This document shows, in pieces, positions 42,901 to 56,800 of a stretch of DNA of 64,000 bases. This DNA is from Hirundichthys speculiger (lineage: Eukaryota > Chordata > Actinopteri > Beloniformes > Exocoetidae): NCBI GenBank assembly GCA_018398805.1, contig JAGFBZ010000688.1, positions 124,001 to 188,000 on the forward strand, written 5' to 3'. The notes beneath the pieces were generated by a model. It searched no databases, was not told the origin of the DNA, and saw only the letters and a list, made by a program, of their open reading frames with translations. Both the position numbers and the translations under genes were made by a program. Positions within the stretch are counted from its first letter, which is position 1. The number at the start of each line of letters is the position of its first letter.

Positions 42901-45900
42901 TGGAGGCGACAGGCGACGTTTGATTTACGCGCGTGACGAAACAAAACCGCATCATCGCTCTCAAAACTTTGGTTAGTGAAGACTCATTATAACTCACTCA
43001 AACGTGAGGCAGACCCGGCTGCCATGAGACAAACCGCTAAAGCATCTCTGGATTTCACAGAGCTCATTTGTATTCAAGACACTCGAGGCGTTTTCCTCTC
43101 CAGCGGCGTGACAGGCGTCAGAGTTGCCATGGCGTCTGTCAACAGGTTAAACTCACTGGGATCAGCCAAGCATCAAAGTCATTTCGGAGATTAAGATCGG
43201 GCTGGGGAGATAGGAAGACTTTTCCACCGGTAATCCCTCGTTGTTTTGGGGGCTTTGAGCGAACGACGGCGGTGGTGGTCTGGAAATGTAAAAGGCGGAT
43301 GTGGGATTAGAAGAACCACTGACTTGTGTCTTGTAAGGGGAACGAGAGACGACGCTTTCACGCCGTCAAGCTTTACTGTCGGCACGTCCTTAGGCAGGTT
43401 TCCATCATCGGGGGTCCGGGATAAAACCACGAGGCCGTCGTGTCTCCATTACAGTAACGGACCTGGTAGGATCCACTGACTTAGCAAATTACCATACCGT
43501 ACCGCTAGGTGCTGGTAGTGCACCGATTTCACTGTTTACCAACTAAATAAAAGAAGGAAATGACAAAATTCAACATAGATGGAGCTGAGACGTTTTGGAG
43601 TGTTTTTGACAAAACAAGACAAAATCGCTTCGATTTAACTTCTCTGCTACACAGCTGGGGGCTGTGTGGGAGTAGCATCTGTGGTCGGGCTAAATAATAG
43701 CTTACATGCTTGTCTGGCTGGAGGGAGTAGCTAGTTACTGGTTCGCTGGACTGTGAAAGAAAACACACGACTACCGGTGATGGAAAAGGATATTCTTACT
43801 TGTTTTAGCAGATGAAACTGCACTGAAAAGAAAAAAGAAAATGCTCTTTTTTGTTAAAAAAATCAGTTTGAAACGTGTGCTCAGATTGACTGCTAATATC
43901 AAGCGTGTAGTTTGTTAGATCATCAGCGGCATTAATTAGGGGTGCACGATAACTATCGAGCCGATAACAGGAAATTATGACGTCATTCCGATAAGTCCGA
44001 TATCATGACAAATAGCCCCGATAACATAAATATTTTTGTCAACACAGCAGTGCCTCGCTCCCTCTGAGCCTTGAATGTTACCGCAGTGAATGTTATGTTC
44101 AAGTAACGTCGGCATAATCAGAAAGACGATTACTCAGTAAGGAAAATCAAGAATACCCCCTCATGCCAGAAAACAACTTGTTAACTCGGTCATAATTTTA
44201 GTAGTTGCTAACTTGAATAGATATTCGCAGTATTTCCAATAGAAAAGGCTGAAAGAACGACTAGAAAACGAGGGAACTTCGGAATTTACGTTACACCTTG
44301 AATGCAGCCTGCAGCACAGCGCTGATCACAACAAACATGGCGGCGTGGAACTTTGGTTAAAGTTTCAGAATAAGATAGTTTGGTGGTTATTTGTGACGAA
44401 TCCTCCGAGTGAATTCTACGAAGGAGGGAAGCACAAGCTTTAATACGTAAAACCTGATCAGCCACCTACAACATAACAATCGCTTCCATGGAGTTTTGAA
44501 ATCGTGCTAACGCGAGCTAATGCTAACGTGCGCAAGCTAGCAGCAGTCTCCCCTCCCCTCTCTCTCATCTCTCTCACCTAAAGCTTCCATGAGATAAAAA
44601 AAACAAAAAAAATCACTGAACCTCATTTACTTCAGCTGAAAGTTATCAGTTATCGGTATCTGTTTTAAAAAACAGTTATCGTGTATCCCTAGCATTAATA
44701 GCAATATTTCACCTTAAAGTAGGCAGAATCAAGCCCCCAAAAGATCAAAAAGGTTTGCAGAATAACAACTGGACAAACTCTAAACCTCTAACCCTTTTAT
44801 TTAAATGTCAAGCACTTAACATTTGTTGTTTTTAAAATAAATCTGACTTTGATTAACTCCAGTAAAAGAGAAGCTGTTTCCAGAGTTCCCAAGCACCCAC
44901 GGGCCTCCAGTACCAACCATCAAAAGCATAACGAGTCTCCACCACCCAACCACAGAAGCACAAAAAACATCCATAAAAATAAAAAAACAAAGCCTGGAGG
45001 AAAGCAACTTAGATGTAAAAGTGTTGTTGTAAATAGCACTTGTGCAAATATGTTAATTACTCATGAGCTCAGTGTTGCTTCTATTAATTAGCTGTGTTGA
45101 ATTAGCATCTGGGATTCACGCTAATTAAACAACATCCAACGTACCCTTCCCCGTTGGTTGCGGTAGAACGAATCCCGGCAGCAGAAAGGGGGCGCCGGTG
45201 GTCAGGCCGGCGGGCTTCAGCTCCGTCACGCCATACGTGCACAGGCAGGTGATCAGGTTTACCAGGTCCTTCAGCGCGTCTTTTGATTCGTCCTCTTTGG
45301 CCTGTTCAAGTCTGCGAGGCAGAGGGATAAGCAAGGTTATTATCGAAAAACCAACGAAATAACGAAAAACTAGAATTGAAAAAAAACGTTTTCGTTAACT
45401 GAAATAAAATAAAAATGAGTTTTTAAAAAAAATGATAACTAACTGAAACTGTATAATGTGTGTTTATAAAACAAACTAAAATTAACTATCATAATATCAA
45501 GAACCTCCTTCGTTTTCGTGTTTGTAAATTTTTTTTCTCATAAACGTTTGAACTCTAGTAAATTGCTCCGCCGTACAACAACAACCGCAAAATAATAATA
45601 AAAAAAAAAAAAAAAGCGATCAGCAGTGATGGCTGCGGCAAAAGTTGGGAGAAAGCGTCTCAGTCCTTTTTGGGATTTCTTTGACTATGACTGTGTTAAC
45701 GATAAAAATAAGTGTCTTGTTGTAGAAGCAGGTGATACAATGTGTGGAATACTTCTGAAGGAGAAAAAAACCCACGAATCTGAAAGTCCATTTGAAAAGC
45801 TCACACAAGAAGGCTAACCAAGACTAGCTGGATAAGCTAGCCTAAGCTAGCCCCCTGGAAAGAAGGCTAACCAAGACTACCTGGATAAGCTACCCCCCTG

Positions 45901-48900
45901 GAAAGAAGGCTAACCAAGACTAGCTGGATAAGCTAGCCTAAGCTAGCCCCTTGGAAAGAAGGCTAACCAAGACTACCTGGATAAGCTAGCCCCCTGGAAA
46001 GAAGGCTAACAATACTAGCTGGATAAGCTAGCCTAAGCTAGCCCCCTGGAAAGAGAAGCTACAGCTGCAGGCCAGTCAGCGTTGGGAAGGAACGGGGGAA
46101 AACAGCAACTATAATGGACTGTTTCCATGGAGACCAGATAGCTGCTGGTCAGTAAATACGCAGGAACACCACAAGAGGGAAGACGCACTGATAAATATGT
46201 TTATTGTGACCTGAATGTAAACACGACTATGTGATTCGATAGCCTTCAAAAAGTTCAGTGCTGCACTCCAACCAAAATTACAACCCTAATTTACAAAATA
46301 AAACTAACACTGAAACTAATAAAAACTAAACTAAAACTAAGTATTTCAAAACAAATATCAATAAAAACTAGCAAAACTGCTAGTTTTGCTAGCAGCAGGA
46401 ATGGGAGAGGTCGGGTCTAACCTGAGCGTGAGGTCACACAGGAAGGCGTAGCCCTGGCACATCCGGAAATCGTCCAGCAGGGTCTGCGACACGTCGCTGG
46501 AGTCCTTGAGGAAGCAGGAGAGTCCGGCGAACATCTCGACGATCTCCAGCGGGGAGAGATCGTCTGACTGCTGCATGTTTTGAACACATGTGGCCAGGCA
46601 TTCCTTCTCTGGAAACAGTGGGGTTGGGAAAAGAGGAAATTTGTGAGGAATGTTGTAAAGTTGTTATAAAGGACTCATGCTGTGCGGCTGCTTTGATCGT
46701 GGATTTAAAGATATAAAAAAAAGAAAGAATAGGAATGAGGTGAAAAGCACATATTGGGAGCATAATTCTCTGCGTTCATGCCCTCACAGTTCCAATGAAG
46801 AAACAGATTTGCACTGCTGCTTCCCAGGAGGTCATTTCTGAAAGTCAATGTGGATGACAGTAATCTTGAGATCACCTCCTGAATGTCCTCCAACTCTTAA
46901 AAAAGGGCACAGAAACCCTTCTAACTTAATTACCTACAAGCGTATTCCTATTTCTCTGTGTGCAAGTTCTGATAAAATCTGTTCTGCTTCGGGGACTTCA
47001 AAGCTGTCTGTAATTGTCAATAAATTACAGACAGATTTGAGGTCTTTTTCCTGTTAGACTGTAAAAAGAAGACATGAAAAAAAAAGAGATAAAGTGCTTC
47101 AAGCTGATCCTTCAAATAAATAAAGTCAGAAATATACAGCACTGTGCAGAAGTCTGAAGCAGCCCCAGTCAGGCAGTCATGCACCTCAGCCCCACCTGGA
47201 GCGGATTAGGGGGTTAAGAGTTTACCCGAAGGTGAACATTTCCTCAGCTGTAGCAGAAATCTCATCCGAAACCATCCAAATGTTAACGCAGAGGCTTTCT
47301 GCTGGTTTGAACTCGTGTATCGTAAATCCTGATGTGCTCCGTTTGCAGGGTTAAGAGTTTACCCGAAGGTGAACATTTCCTTGCTCGTGGTAGAAAAATC
47401 ACCCGAAACCCCCCAGACGTTAACTCAAAGTCAATGCCTTCCTGCTAGTTCGAACTCCCGCATCGAAAATTCTGGAGCTATTCTGGAGCTACCTGTTTGT
47501 GAGGTTATGAGTTTACCCGAAGGTGAGCATTTCCTTGCTCGTGGCAGAAATCTCATCTGAAACCCTCCAAACATTAAGTTGATACCTTCCTGCATCAAAA
47601 ATTCTGGATCTACCCGTTTGTGAGGTTACGAGTTTACCCAAAGGTGAGCATTTCCTCAGCGATGGCAGAAATCTCATCCGAAACTGTCCAAATGTTAACG
47701 CAGAGTCGGCGGCTTTCTGCCGGTTTGAACTCGCGTATCGTAAATTCTGAAGCGCTCAGTTTGCGGGGTTAAGAGTTTACCCGAAGGTGAACATTTCCTT
47801 GCTCGTGGCGGAAATATCATCCGAAACCCTCCAGATGTTAACGCAAAGGTAATGCCTTCCTGCTAGTTCAAACCCCTGCATCAAAAATTCTGGAGCTACC
47901 TGTTTGTGAGGTTACGAGTTTACCCGAAGGTGAACATTTCCTTGCTCGTGGCGGAAATATCATCCGAAACCCTCCAGATGTTAACGCAAAGTCAATGCCT
48001 TCCTGCTAGCTCAAACCCTGCATCAAAAATTCTGGAGCTACCTGTTTGTAAGGTTACAAGTTTACCCGAAAGTGAGCATTTTCTCGGCCGTGGCAGAAAT
48101 CTCATCCGAAACCGTCCAAACGTTAACGCAGAGTCGACGGCTTTCTGCTGCTTTGAACTCGAGTATCGTAAATTCTGAAGTGCTCCGTTTGCGGGGCTAA
48201 GAGTTTACCCGAAGGTGAGCATTTCCTCAGCAGTGGCAGAAATCTCATCCGAAACCGTCCAGACGTTAACTCAAAATCAATGTCTTCCAGCTAGTTCAAA
48301 CCCTGCATCAAAAATTCTGGAGCTACCTGTTCGTGAGGTTAACAGTTTACCCGAAGGTGAGCATTTCCTCAGCCATGGCAGAAATCTCATCCGAAACTGT
48401 CCAAATGTTAACGCAGAGTTGGCGGCTTTCTGCTGCTTTGAACTCGAGTATCGTAAATTCTGAAGTGCTCCGTTTGCGGGGTTAAGAGTTTACCCGAAGG
48501 TGAACATTTCCTTGCTCGTGGTAAAAATCACCTGAAACCCTCCAGACGTTAACGCAAAGTCAATGCCTTCCTGCTAGTTTGAACTCCCGCATCGAAAATT
48601 CTGGAGCTACCTGTTTGTGAAGTTATGAGTTTACACGAAGGTGAGCATTTCTTTGGCCGTGGCAGAAATCTCATCAGAGTCGACGGCTTTCTGCTGGTTT
48701 GAACTCGACCTGGCTCTGCTGCAGCTGAGCGCTAAAGCAGATCTGACGGCTGCTTCTGGTACGCCCCTAAACCATGACCCCACAGTTCTGACGAGACCAC
48801 TTTTGCACGATCCAATCTCACGATTCACAAGCGCCTGATGGGACCCAGACGCAGGACTTCTGCACAGTGCCGAACACGCCGACAAATCTAACAATAAGCG

Positions 48901-51900
48901 CCGGAGGCGGGCAGAACGGCTGCGTGTACCGTGGATGTATTTGACCACGTTGATGCTGAGGCCGTGTCTGGAGATGGTGGTGAGCACCTCCCCCGCGCTC
49001 CTCCTCCAGGGCAGGTTGTGAGGGGGGCACCAGGACGTGATGGCGCTGAAGAGCAGCTGCAGGTCGTCCTTCTGGGCCAGCTCCTCCGCCGGGGACACGA
49101 AGGTGCAGAGCTTCACCAGGATCTGCGGGAGCGGGGAGCAAGGAGACTTTTTCTTTTATTGTCATTCCAGGCAAAAGGCGTCAGCTTGAAAACAAGCTGA
49201 TTACGTAAAGCTGGAATAAAACAGCTGCCTGCAAAAGTCGAAGCCAAGTCTTGACACACATCTCTTCACACACACATTTCTTCAGTTAAATAAGTAAATA
49301 TTCTAGCTACAAGTATATCATTGCCCTTACATGCTCTGGAGGGAGGTGGTGGACCCCATTTGAGACTGTAGGTACCTGGTTTTAAGGCCATGTCAGTTAC
49401 CTGGACAAACACTTTCTGGAGCAGCGCCCTGCGGTCAGCCGGGGGCAGCTCCGGCTGGGTGGGACCCTGGCCCGGGGTCTTCTCCTGGCTGGGCGGCACC
49501 GCCGGCGGCGGCGGCGGCGGAGGCGGTGGGGCGGGGCCTACGGGGGCCTCGGCCATGTGGGGCAGATCGAAGAACAAGTAGAGGCATTTGACCAGCGTGG
49601 AGGGAACAGGACATGGTCGTCATGCAGTCCACCGTTTTCTGTTGGAGGAGCAGACAGAGGTTTTAGACTCATGTAGCTGCAAGACAGATGTGGACATCTG
49701 TTCTGCGACGTTTGTCAGCCGTATCAATGAAAAACAGCCGTACAACAGCTAATAAAAATGTTGTTGTTCTTAATGTGATTCTGGCAAACAAGTTATTTTG
49801 TTGAGTTATGATTCATGGCTGAGTTCTTCTGAGGAAAATTTAAAAAAAAACAAAAACAGGCCAGAGAAGCTACAACTCTCTAAAGTGCGTGTCTTCAGTG
49901 TGTAATCGTGTGTGTGTTTGTTCTGTGGCGGTAAAGGAGAGAGATGGGCTTCGTGTTTGCTGAAGCGAGTGATTCAGATAATGAAACACTGCCTCCTACA
50001 CACACAAGCTCACGGTGACGAATTATCTCACTCTTCCTTTCATATATGACAATAACACAGAGGCTGAATGAGATGACCCGCACGCTCAGATACAGCCCCT
50101 CGGCTGATTGATTGATGGGGGGGAATGGGGTGGGGGAGGGGAGGAAAAATAAAAGGTACGACAGGATGTAATGGAAGACCAGCATATCCTCACAACTGCT
50201 GTTTGCAGACACAAAGAGAATCTATTTACCAGTTTCCTTTAAACGACCCCTAAACGCATTTAAAGAATGTGAGGCAACACATAAAAAATATTCAGATCTC
50301 CTGCTCGTCTCTCAGATTGTTAAATCCTTTCCTTCCAGCAGGGGTCAGAGATGGGTCCACGTTAGGGATGCACCATAACTGTTTTCTAAAACCGATACCG
50401 ATAACTTTCAGCTTCTAAAGCCCGATACCGAAAACACACATATACCTAAGATCATTACATCAATACTATGAACAAAACCAAAAATAGTTTTGACTCTTTA
50501 AATGAACAGATATTTATTTTTTCCAAAGAAAAACTATTTGATATCTCACATCAACTTAAATAAAGTTCATTACTGACTGATATAAAAAATAAAGGCTCCT
50601 TGAACTAATGAAAATACATGCATCAGAATTACAAACTGAAAAAGATTAACATTTAAAGCATTTTGGCTTCTGGTTCCATTTAAATTAATACATTTAATTA
50701 AAGTAAATGAGGTTCAGTAAAATTTTTTTTTTTTTTATCTCATGGAAGCTTTAGATGAGAGAGATGAGGGAGAGGGGAGACTGCTGCTGGCTCGAGCACA
50801 TTAGCATTAGCTTCGGTTAGCGTGATTTCAAAACTCCATGGAAGCGATTGTTATGTTGTAGGTGGCTGATCAGGTTTTACGTATTAAAGCTTGTGCTTCC
50901 CTCCTCGTAGAATTCACTCGGAGGATTCGTCACAAATAACCACCAAACTATCTTCTTCTGAAACTTTAATGAAGTTCCACGCCGCCATGTTTGTTGTGAT
51001 CAGTACGCTGTGCTGCAGGCTGCATTCAAGGTGTAATGTAAATTCCCACGTTCCCTCGTTTGCTAGTCGTTCTTTCAGCCTTTTCTATTTTTTTTCTTTT
51101 TTTTATGTGTAACATGAGAGAAAATACTGCGAATATCGATTCAAGTTAGCAAAAACCAAAATTATGACCGAGTTAACGAGTTGTTTTCTGGCATAAGGGG
51201 GGTATTCTTAATTTTCCTTAATGAGTTCTGATTAAGCCGACGTCACTTGAACATAACATTCACTGCCGGTCATTCAAGGCTCAGAGGGAGCGAGGCACTG
51301 CTGTGTTGTCAAAAATATATATGTTATCGGCGCTATTCGTCGTGATATCGGACTTATCGGAATGACGTCATAATTTCCTGTTATCGGCCCGATAGTTATT
51401 ATGCAACCCTAGTCCACGTGAAAGAAAAGATCTCTACACAGAGAAGAAATTAGCCTCTGAGGGTTAGCATCGGGGATTCGGGCGTTAATAAAAACAAGTT
51501 TGAGCAGACGGTCAGCAAAGGGCTGGTGAATGACATGATATGCTGTGCTACCACTCCATGCCACTAGGTGGCATGGAGTGGTAGTTTTGCTAACTCAGTG
51601 CACGTTCAGAAGCTGGTAAAACCACTGAAGGTCAAACTGGGTCTTTATTTTGGAATTAAGTCTCGTCTTTTCTTGTTGCTGCTACTCTTATATCTTTGGA
51701 TCCTGCTTATTGTGGAAACATTAAAGCCCTCGCTCATCGCCGTGTCCTCTGTCCGCCAAGGCGGTCCGCTGGATGGACTGCCTTGGACATATCCCACTGA
51801 CAGTTCCAAAGTAGGGATGCACATTTTGGATTTTTTTTAATGACCGTTAACCGACGCCCTTTAACGATTAATAACCGTTAACCGATAAGTCCAGGAGGGT

Positions 51901-53812
51901 TGGCTGCCGCGATGTTGCGCGCGTTGTCGTGCACGCATGTGGACACTTCTCCGTGTATACTCTCGTGGCAATGTGTCGCTGTCAGCTTGTCGCAGAGACC
52001 ACGCGTCACTTTTGATTTATACTCGCGTGCAGTTTCCGCTATGTTATTCCACGCCACAACGCAAGAGCGACAATCACGAACTAGCTAAACTTACTAAACT
52101 TATCTCTTGTGTTTTTCCACTTCCTCACCGTCTCGGTCGTATCCAGACCCACATTCATCGCTATCTTCCTCCATTAATTACTAGAATATGTGCTGTCTTT
52201 GTAGTGTGGAGAACCAGGATCGTACAGATGTGGGTACTTCCTCATTTTTTCGATCACGCGCTCTTTTCTACGTGGATGTAGAATTGACCAATCAGAGGCC
52301 TGTTGCACCTGTCGACACGCCCCCATGAGTTGATTGAATTACGTAGCTTAAAAAACAATATTGACCGTTAGTATTAATCGGTTAGAGTTACTGTTATCGG
52401 TTATCGGTTAAACGGTTAACCATGTGCATCCCTAAACCAGTGTGATTAGACTAATCCAGCGGTTTCAGTCCAGTTTAAAACCATTAGCAGAGAGGCTACC
52501 AGGTCGTGAACTGCACCCGTTTCAGTTTTTTAGATGCATTAAGATTTACAACCTCAGTGCTACATTTGCTTTTTGCTCGTGTCTGAAAGGAGAGTAACTG
52601 GCTCTGATGAAGTAAATCAGAGAAAAACCCAGACACGTAAGTCAATCAGAGAAAAACCCAGACACTTAAAGGAAGTCTGAAAACGTCTGTGAGAAAGAGA
52701 GATAAAGTAGTCAGATAGACAACAGCAGACTGAAAGAGGAAATATGTCAAGAAAGCACTTCTGAGTCTGTGTGTCAAAGAGCGAGAGAGACGAGCACTCT
52801 GGGAACGCTGGGTGTGAAGGACATCCCGTTTAAAAGAAAGAAGAAGAAAAAAAAGAAAGGGGGAGGACGAACGCGGGGGATGCTGCCGTTTCATCCGGGA
52901 AGGCGGGATGATAAGGAGAGGAGCATGAAAGGGAGAGAGGTGATGTCAGATTTATTGGGAGAGGAGCAGGTGTCTGGAGAGTCCTTGGTTTTACTGTCTG
53001 AGTACAGATCCATTAAAGCGACGGCGCTAAATGCAAGGTTACCCTTTCCTCCTTTCAGTCTGAGCGTCCTGTTGTCAAACAGTCGCTTTTGTCCCCTTGT
53101 TTCTCTGCACAACAGAATATCATCACTGAAGCCACTTTAAGAGTACACGAGCCCCAACACCACCGGGACAAGCTGGAACAGAGACTGTTAGCCACCTTTA
53201 ACCGCACATATTTGAATATGATGTTGATCACATGTCTGAAAGAGGTAGGCTTTTTTTTTTTTTTTTTTTTTTGTAACCGCCAAACAACAAGAGTGAAATT
53301 TCTGGTGTTCAGCAGAGCGAGAAAAAGCTGACAGCGGCGCTCTCCGCGAGGCTTCCCGAGGAATCCGAGCTGAAAAGTCCAAAACACGTCTGCTGGCCGC
53401 AGAACAAGAATAAAAACAAGAGCTTAGCGTTCAAACTCTCAAACTCTACAGGTCTGAGTTAAACCGGGACGGAGAGAGAAGATGACGCGCAGACGGTACC
53501 AAAACTCCCTCACGCCTCGCACGCCTTTCTCCAATCTTGGACTGCATGAGAGCCCTGCGCTCTTCCACTCACCTGTCCAGAGGAGGCCAGGAGGTTAATG
53601 GTGGTCAGGAGCATCCAGCCACGACTCGCCTCCTCGCTCTGATTCACCTCCAGGAACTGGACGATGGCTCGACTGGCCGCCTCTGCAGAAACAAGCACAC
53701 GGACTGTTATTCAGCGGGCAGTGAAAGCTCAATAAAAAAATAAATAAATAAATTAAAAAATAAATAAATAAAAAAATATAATATATATAGATAAAAAAAT
53801 ATAATATATATA

Positions 53813-53869
<57 letters not shown>

Positions 53870-56800
53870 ATATATATTTATTTTTTTTTTTTTTTCTCGC
53901 GATTAATTGCATTATTTCCCTGATTAATCACGATTAATCACATTGTATAAGCAAAATCAAATAATGAATTCAAAAGTAGTGTAAAATGCACTTTTATCTT
54001 TTATTTAAATGTTCTGCTGCCATATGAACTAAAGTGTCATAACATTTGTTGTTCAAACACTTTTAACATCAGCACTTGTCAGTAACACATAATAAATCTC
54101 ATCTTATAGTAAATCTCATCTTAAAAAATGTAAAATAAAATAAAGCTTATTACCACTGCCAGGGCATTGATGTTTTTATGAAAAAAGTCTACAAACAAAA
54201 TCCAACAAAATGATTGTGTCTCAGCACAATCAGAACATTAAAACAGGTAATTTCTGAGGTAACAGCAGAAACTTTTAACGGGGAGTTCAACTTGTCAGTT
54301 GTTACAAATAACCTTGTTTCTGTTGAATCCTCCGTCTGGGAGAACTTTAAAATGAAAATGTCCATGTTAAAGTTCAGTAACTTTACCAATCCGTGTATCA
54401 TTCATTCTTTCCATTTTCAATTGTCAATCAAAAATAAAAAATAAAAAAAAGTGACATTTTATTTTATTATTTATTTTATTAAATATGACACAAAAAGATG
54501 AAAAAATGCCAGTTTTTTTTTTTTATATTTCAATTTAAGACTTGGATCAAAAATACGAAATGAAAAAACGGGCCACAGAACTGAATTAGTTTCATAACGG
54601 AGGACTGGACTTTCTGTTGTCATTACACATCTGTGCCACTAGATGGAGCCGCACTGCAGTAACCAGCTAGAGAACAGCAGGACAGTGAACACATGGAGCA
54701 GATCTGATGGAACATGGAGGAATGACCACAAAGTTTTGTTGAAGTCTAGAATTTTTTTTTTTGCTACCTGAGTTGCTACCTGAACTGTAAATTTAACAGA
54801 TTTTTACCGTTCTCCATGTCTGTTTTAGCTTTCCGCATGTTTGCCTGCCAATTATTTTCTGCTTCCGCAGCAGCCAGTAACAGACTTTTCAAAACAAAAG
54901 CATGTGAGCAACATGTGTTAACGCGTGATAAAATAAATGTCGGCGTTAATAAATTAATGCATTAACGAGATAATAACGGGTTAACTTGTCCAGCCCTAAT
55001 ATATATATATATATATATCTATATGTACCAGATGTGTCAGAAATGAGGGAAACAGAAGAAGTTATAGTCGCGTCTATAACTTCTTTGAACGCTTTGTCGA
55101 AACTTTTCGTGGGCCAGCTTTGGGGGATCTGGACCTGTTTTCCCTGAAAAGCTGCGTTCACGCGGAGCAGCTGCTGAGATCATGAGTCAGCGACTGAGTC
55201 AGCGGCGCTGAAGCCTGCAGGCCAGCTGGAGAGCTGCGAGTTTAGATGGAGCTGCTGCGAAATCAGAGCTGCTCTCTGTTTGAAAACACGTCATGTGTTC
55301 GGGCGGAGAGCAGAGAGAGATGCAGAGATGTGATAAAAAAAAATAAAAAAAAAAAATCAGGAGCTGGAGCTTCTTGGCTACACGTGTGCGTTCATGCGTC
55401 CGTCAGCCAGCTCGGTCACGCTGCCTGGGAGGACATCACGAGGTCACCGCTGCTGCGAGTTCACCTGCCGTTCAGACCGACTTTCCATTACGGATCACAG
55501 TCACGCTGACTGGTAAACACTGGGACCAAGTGTTCCACAAATATAACAAACTTTTATTAGCTGTGGAATGAGAAATAGCAGCCAAGTCATGAGAACAGAT
55601 GCAAAAAAACAAAAAAATAAATAAACTAAAATAAAAAAAGGCCACCAGAATTGCGCAGGCCCTTGCACGTTTCCGAGGGGTTCACCTGTGGATTTATTAG
55701 AGGCTCTCCGTCTGATCTCCGTCACCATGAGCCGTGACACCTGGGTGGTGAACTGCAGCAGGTCGGAGAACTTCTCCATCATGCTGCTGGGCGGAGCGTT
55801 CCCAAACACCTGAAGGAGACAGAGCAGTCTTACCTTAATGAGAATAATAAAATCAGAACAAAGGAAAATTATAACAATAATAAATGGGCGTAAATCAGCT
55901 ACGGGGGGTTCGCTAACCTCCCAGAGGAGCTGGCGGAGGTGGCCCGAGAGACAGAGGAGGGCAGCTCCTTTCCCTGCAACCCTAGCGTGGTCACGTGGAT
56001 GTTTATGGATGGGCGGAGCCTTAATTTATTCATATATTTGGTTCTGTTATAAGGCGGCACAATGAGTCAGAAATAGCAACCCATTAAGACAACGCAGCGG
56101 TGCAACTTTACGGCGTTTCCATTGCAGTTCTGGTGCAAAACCTGAGCATTTATCCAAAATGACCTCTCGGATTTCCTCTCAAGATCAATCCTTCCCAAAA
56201 TAACTACAATAGATAGGGGCGCATGATAACTTTCGGGCCAATAACAGGAAATTATGACGTCATTCCGATAAGTCCAATATCACGACGAATAGCCCCGATA
56301 ACAATTATATTTTATGTCAACACAGCAGTGTCTCGCTCCCTCTGAGCCTTGAATGACCGACAGTGAATGTTATGTTCAGGCATAATCAGAAAAACGATTT
56401 CTCAACCAGGAAAATCAAGAATACCCCCTCATGCCAGAAAACAACTCGTTAACTCGGTCATAATTTTGGTAGTTGCTGACTTTAATTGATATTCGCAGTA
56501 TTCCCCCTCATGTTACACATAAAAAAGAAAAAAATAGAAAAGGCTGAAAGAACGACTAGCAAACGAGGGAACGTGGGAATTTACGTAACACCTTGAATGC
56601 AGCCTGCAGCACATCGTACTGATCACAACAAACATGGCGGCGTAGAACTTCGTTAAAGTTTCAGAAGAAGATAGTTTGGTGGTTATTTGTGACGAATCCT
56701 CCGAGTGAATTCTGTGAGGAGGGAAGCACAAGCTTTAATACGTAAAACCTGATCAGCCACCTACAACATAACAATCACTTCCATGGAGTTTTGAAATCGC

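Noticed and set aside
47369..48463. Repeated open frames with similar peptides (KVNISLLVAEIS-like)
   Set aside because: They recur with the 142-bp satellite unit and carry no splice or start context.
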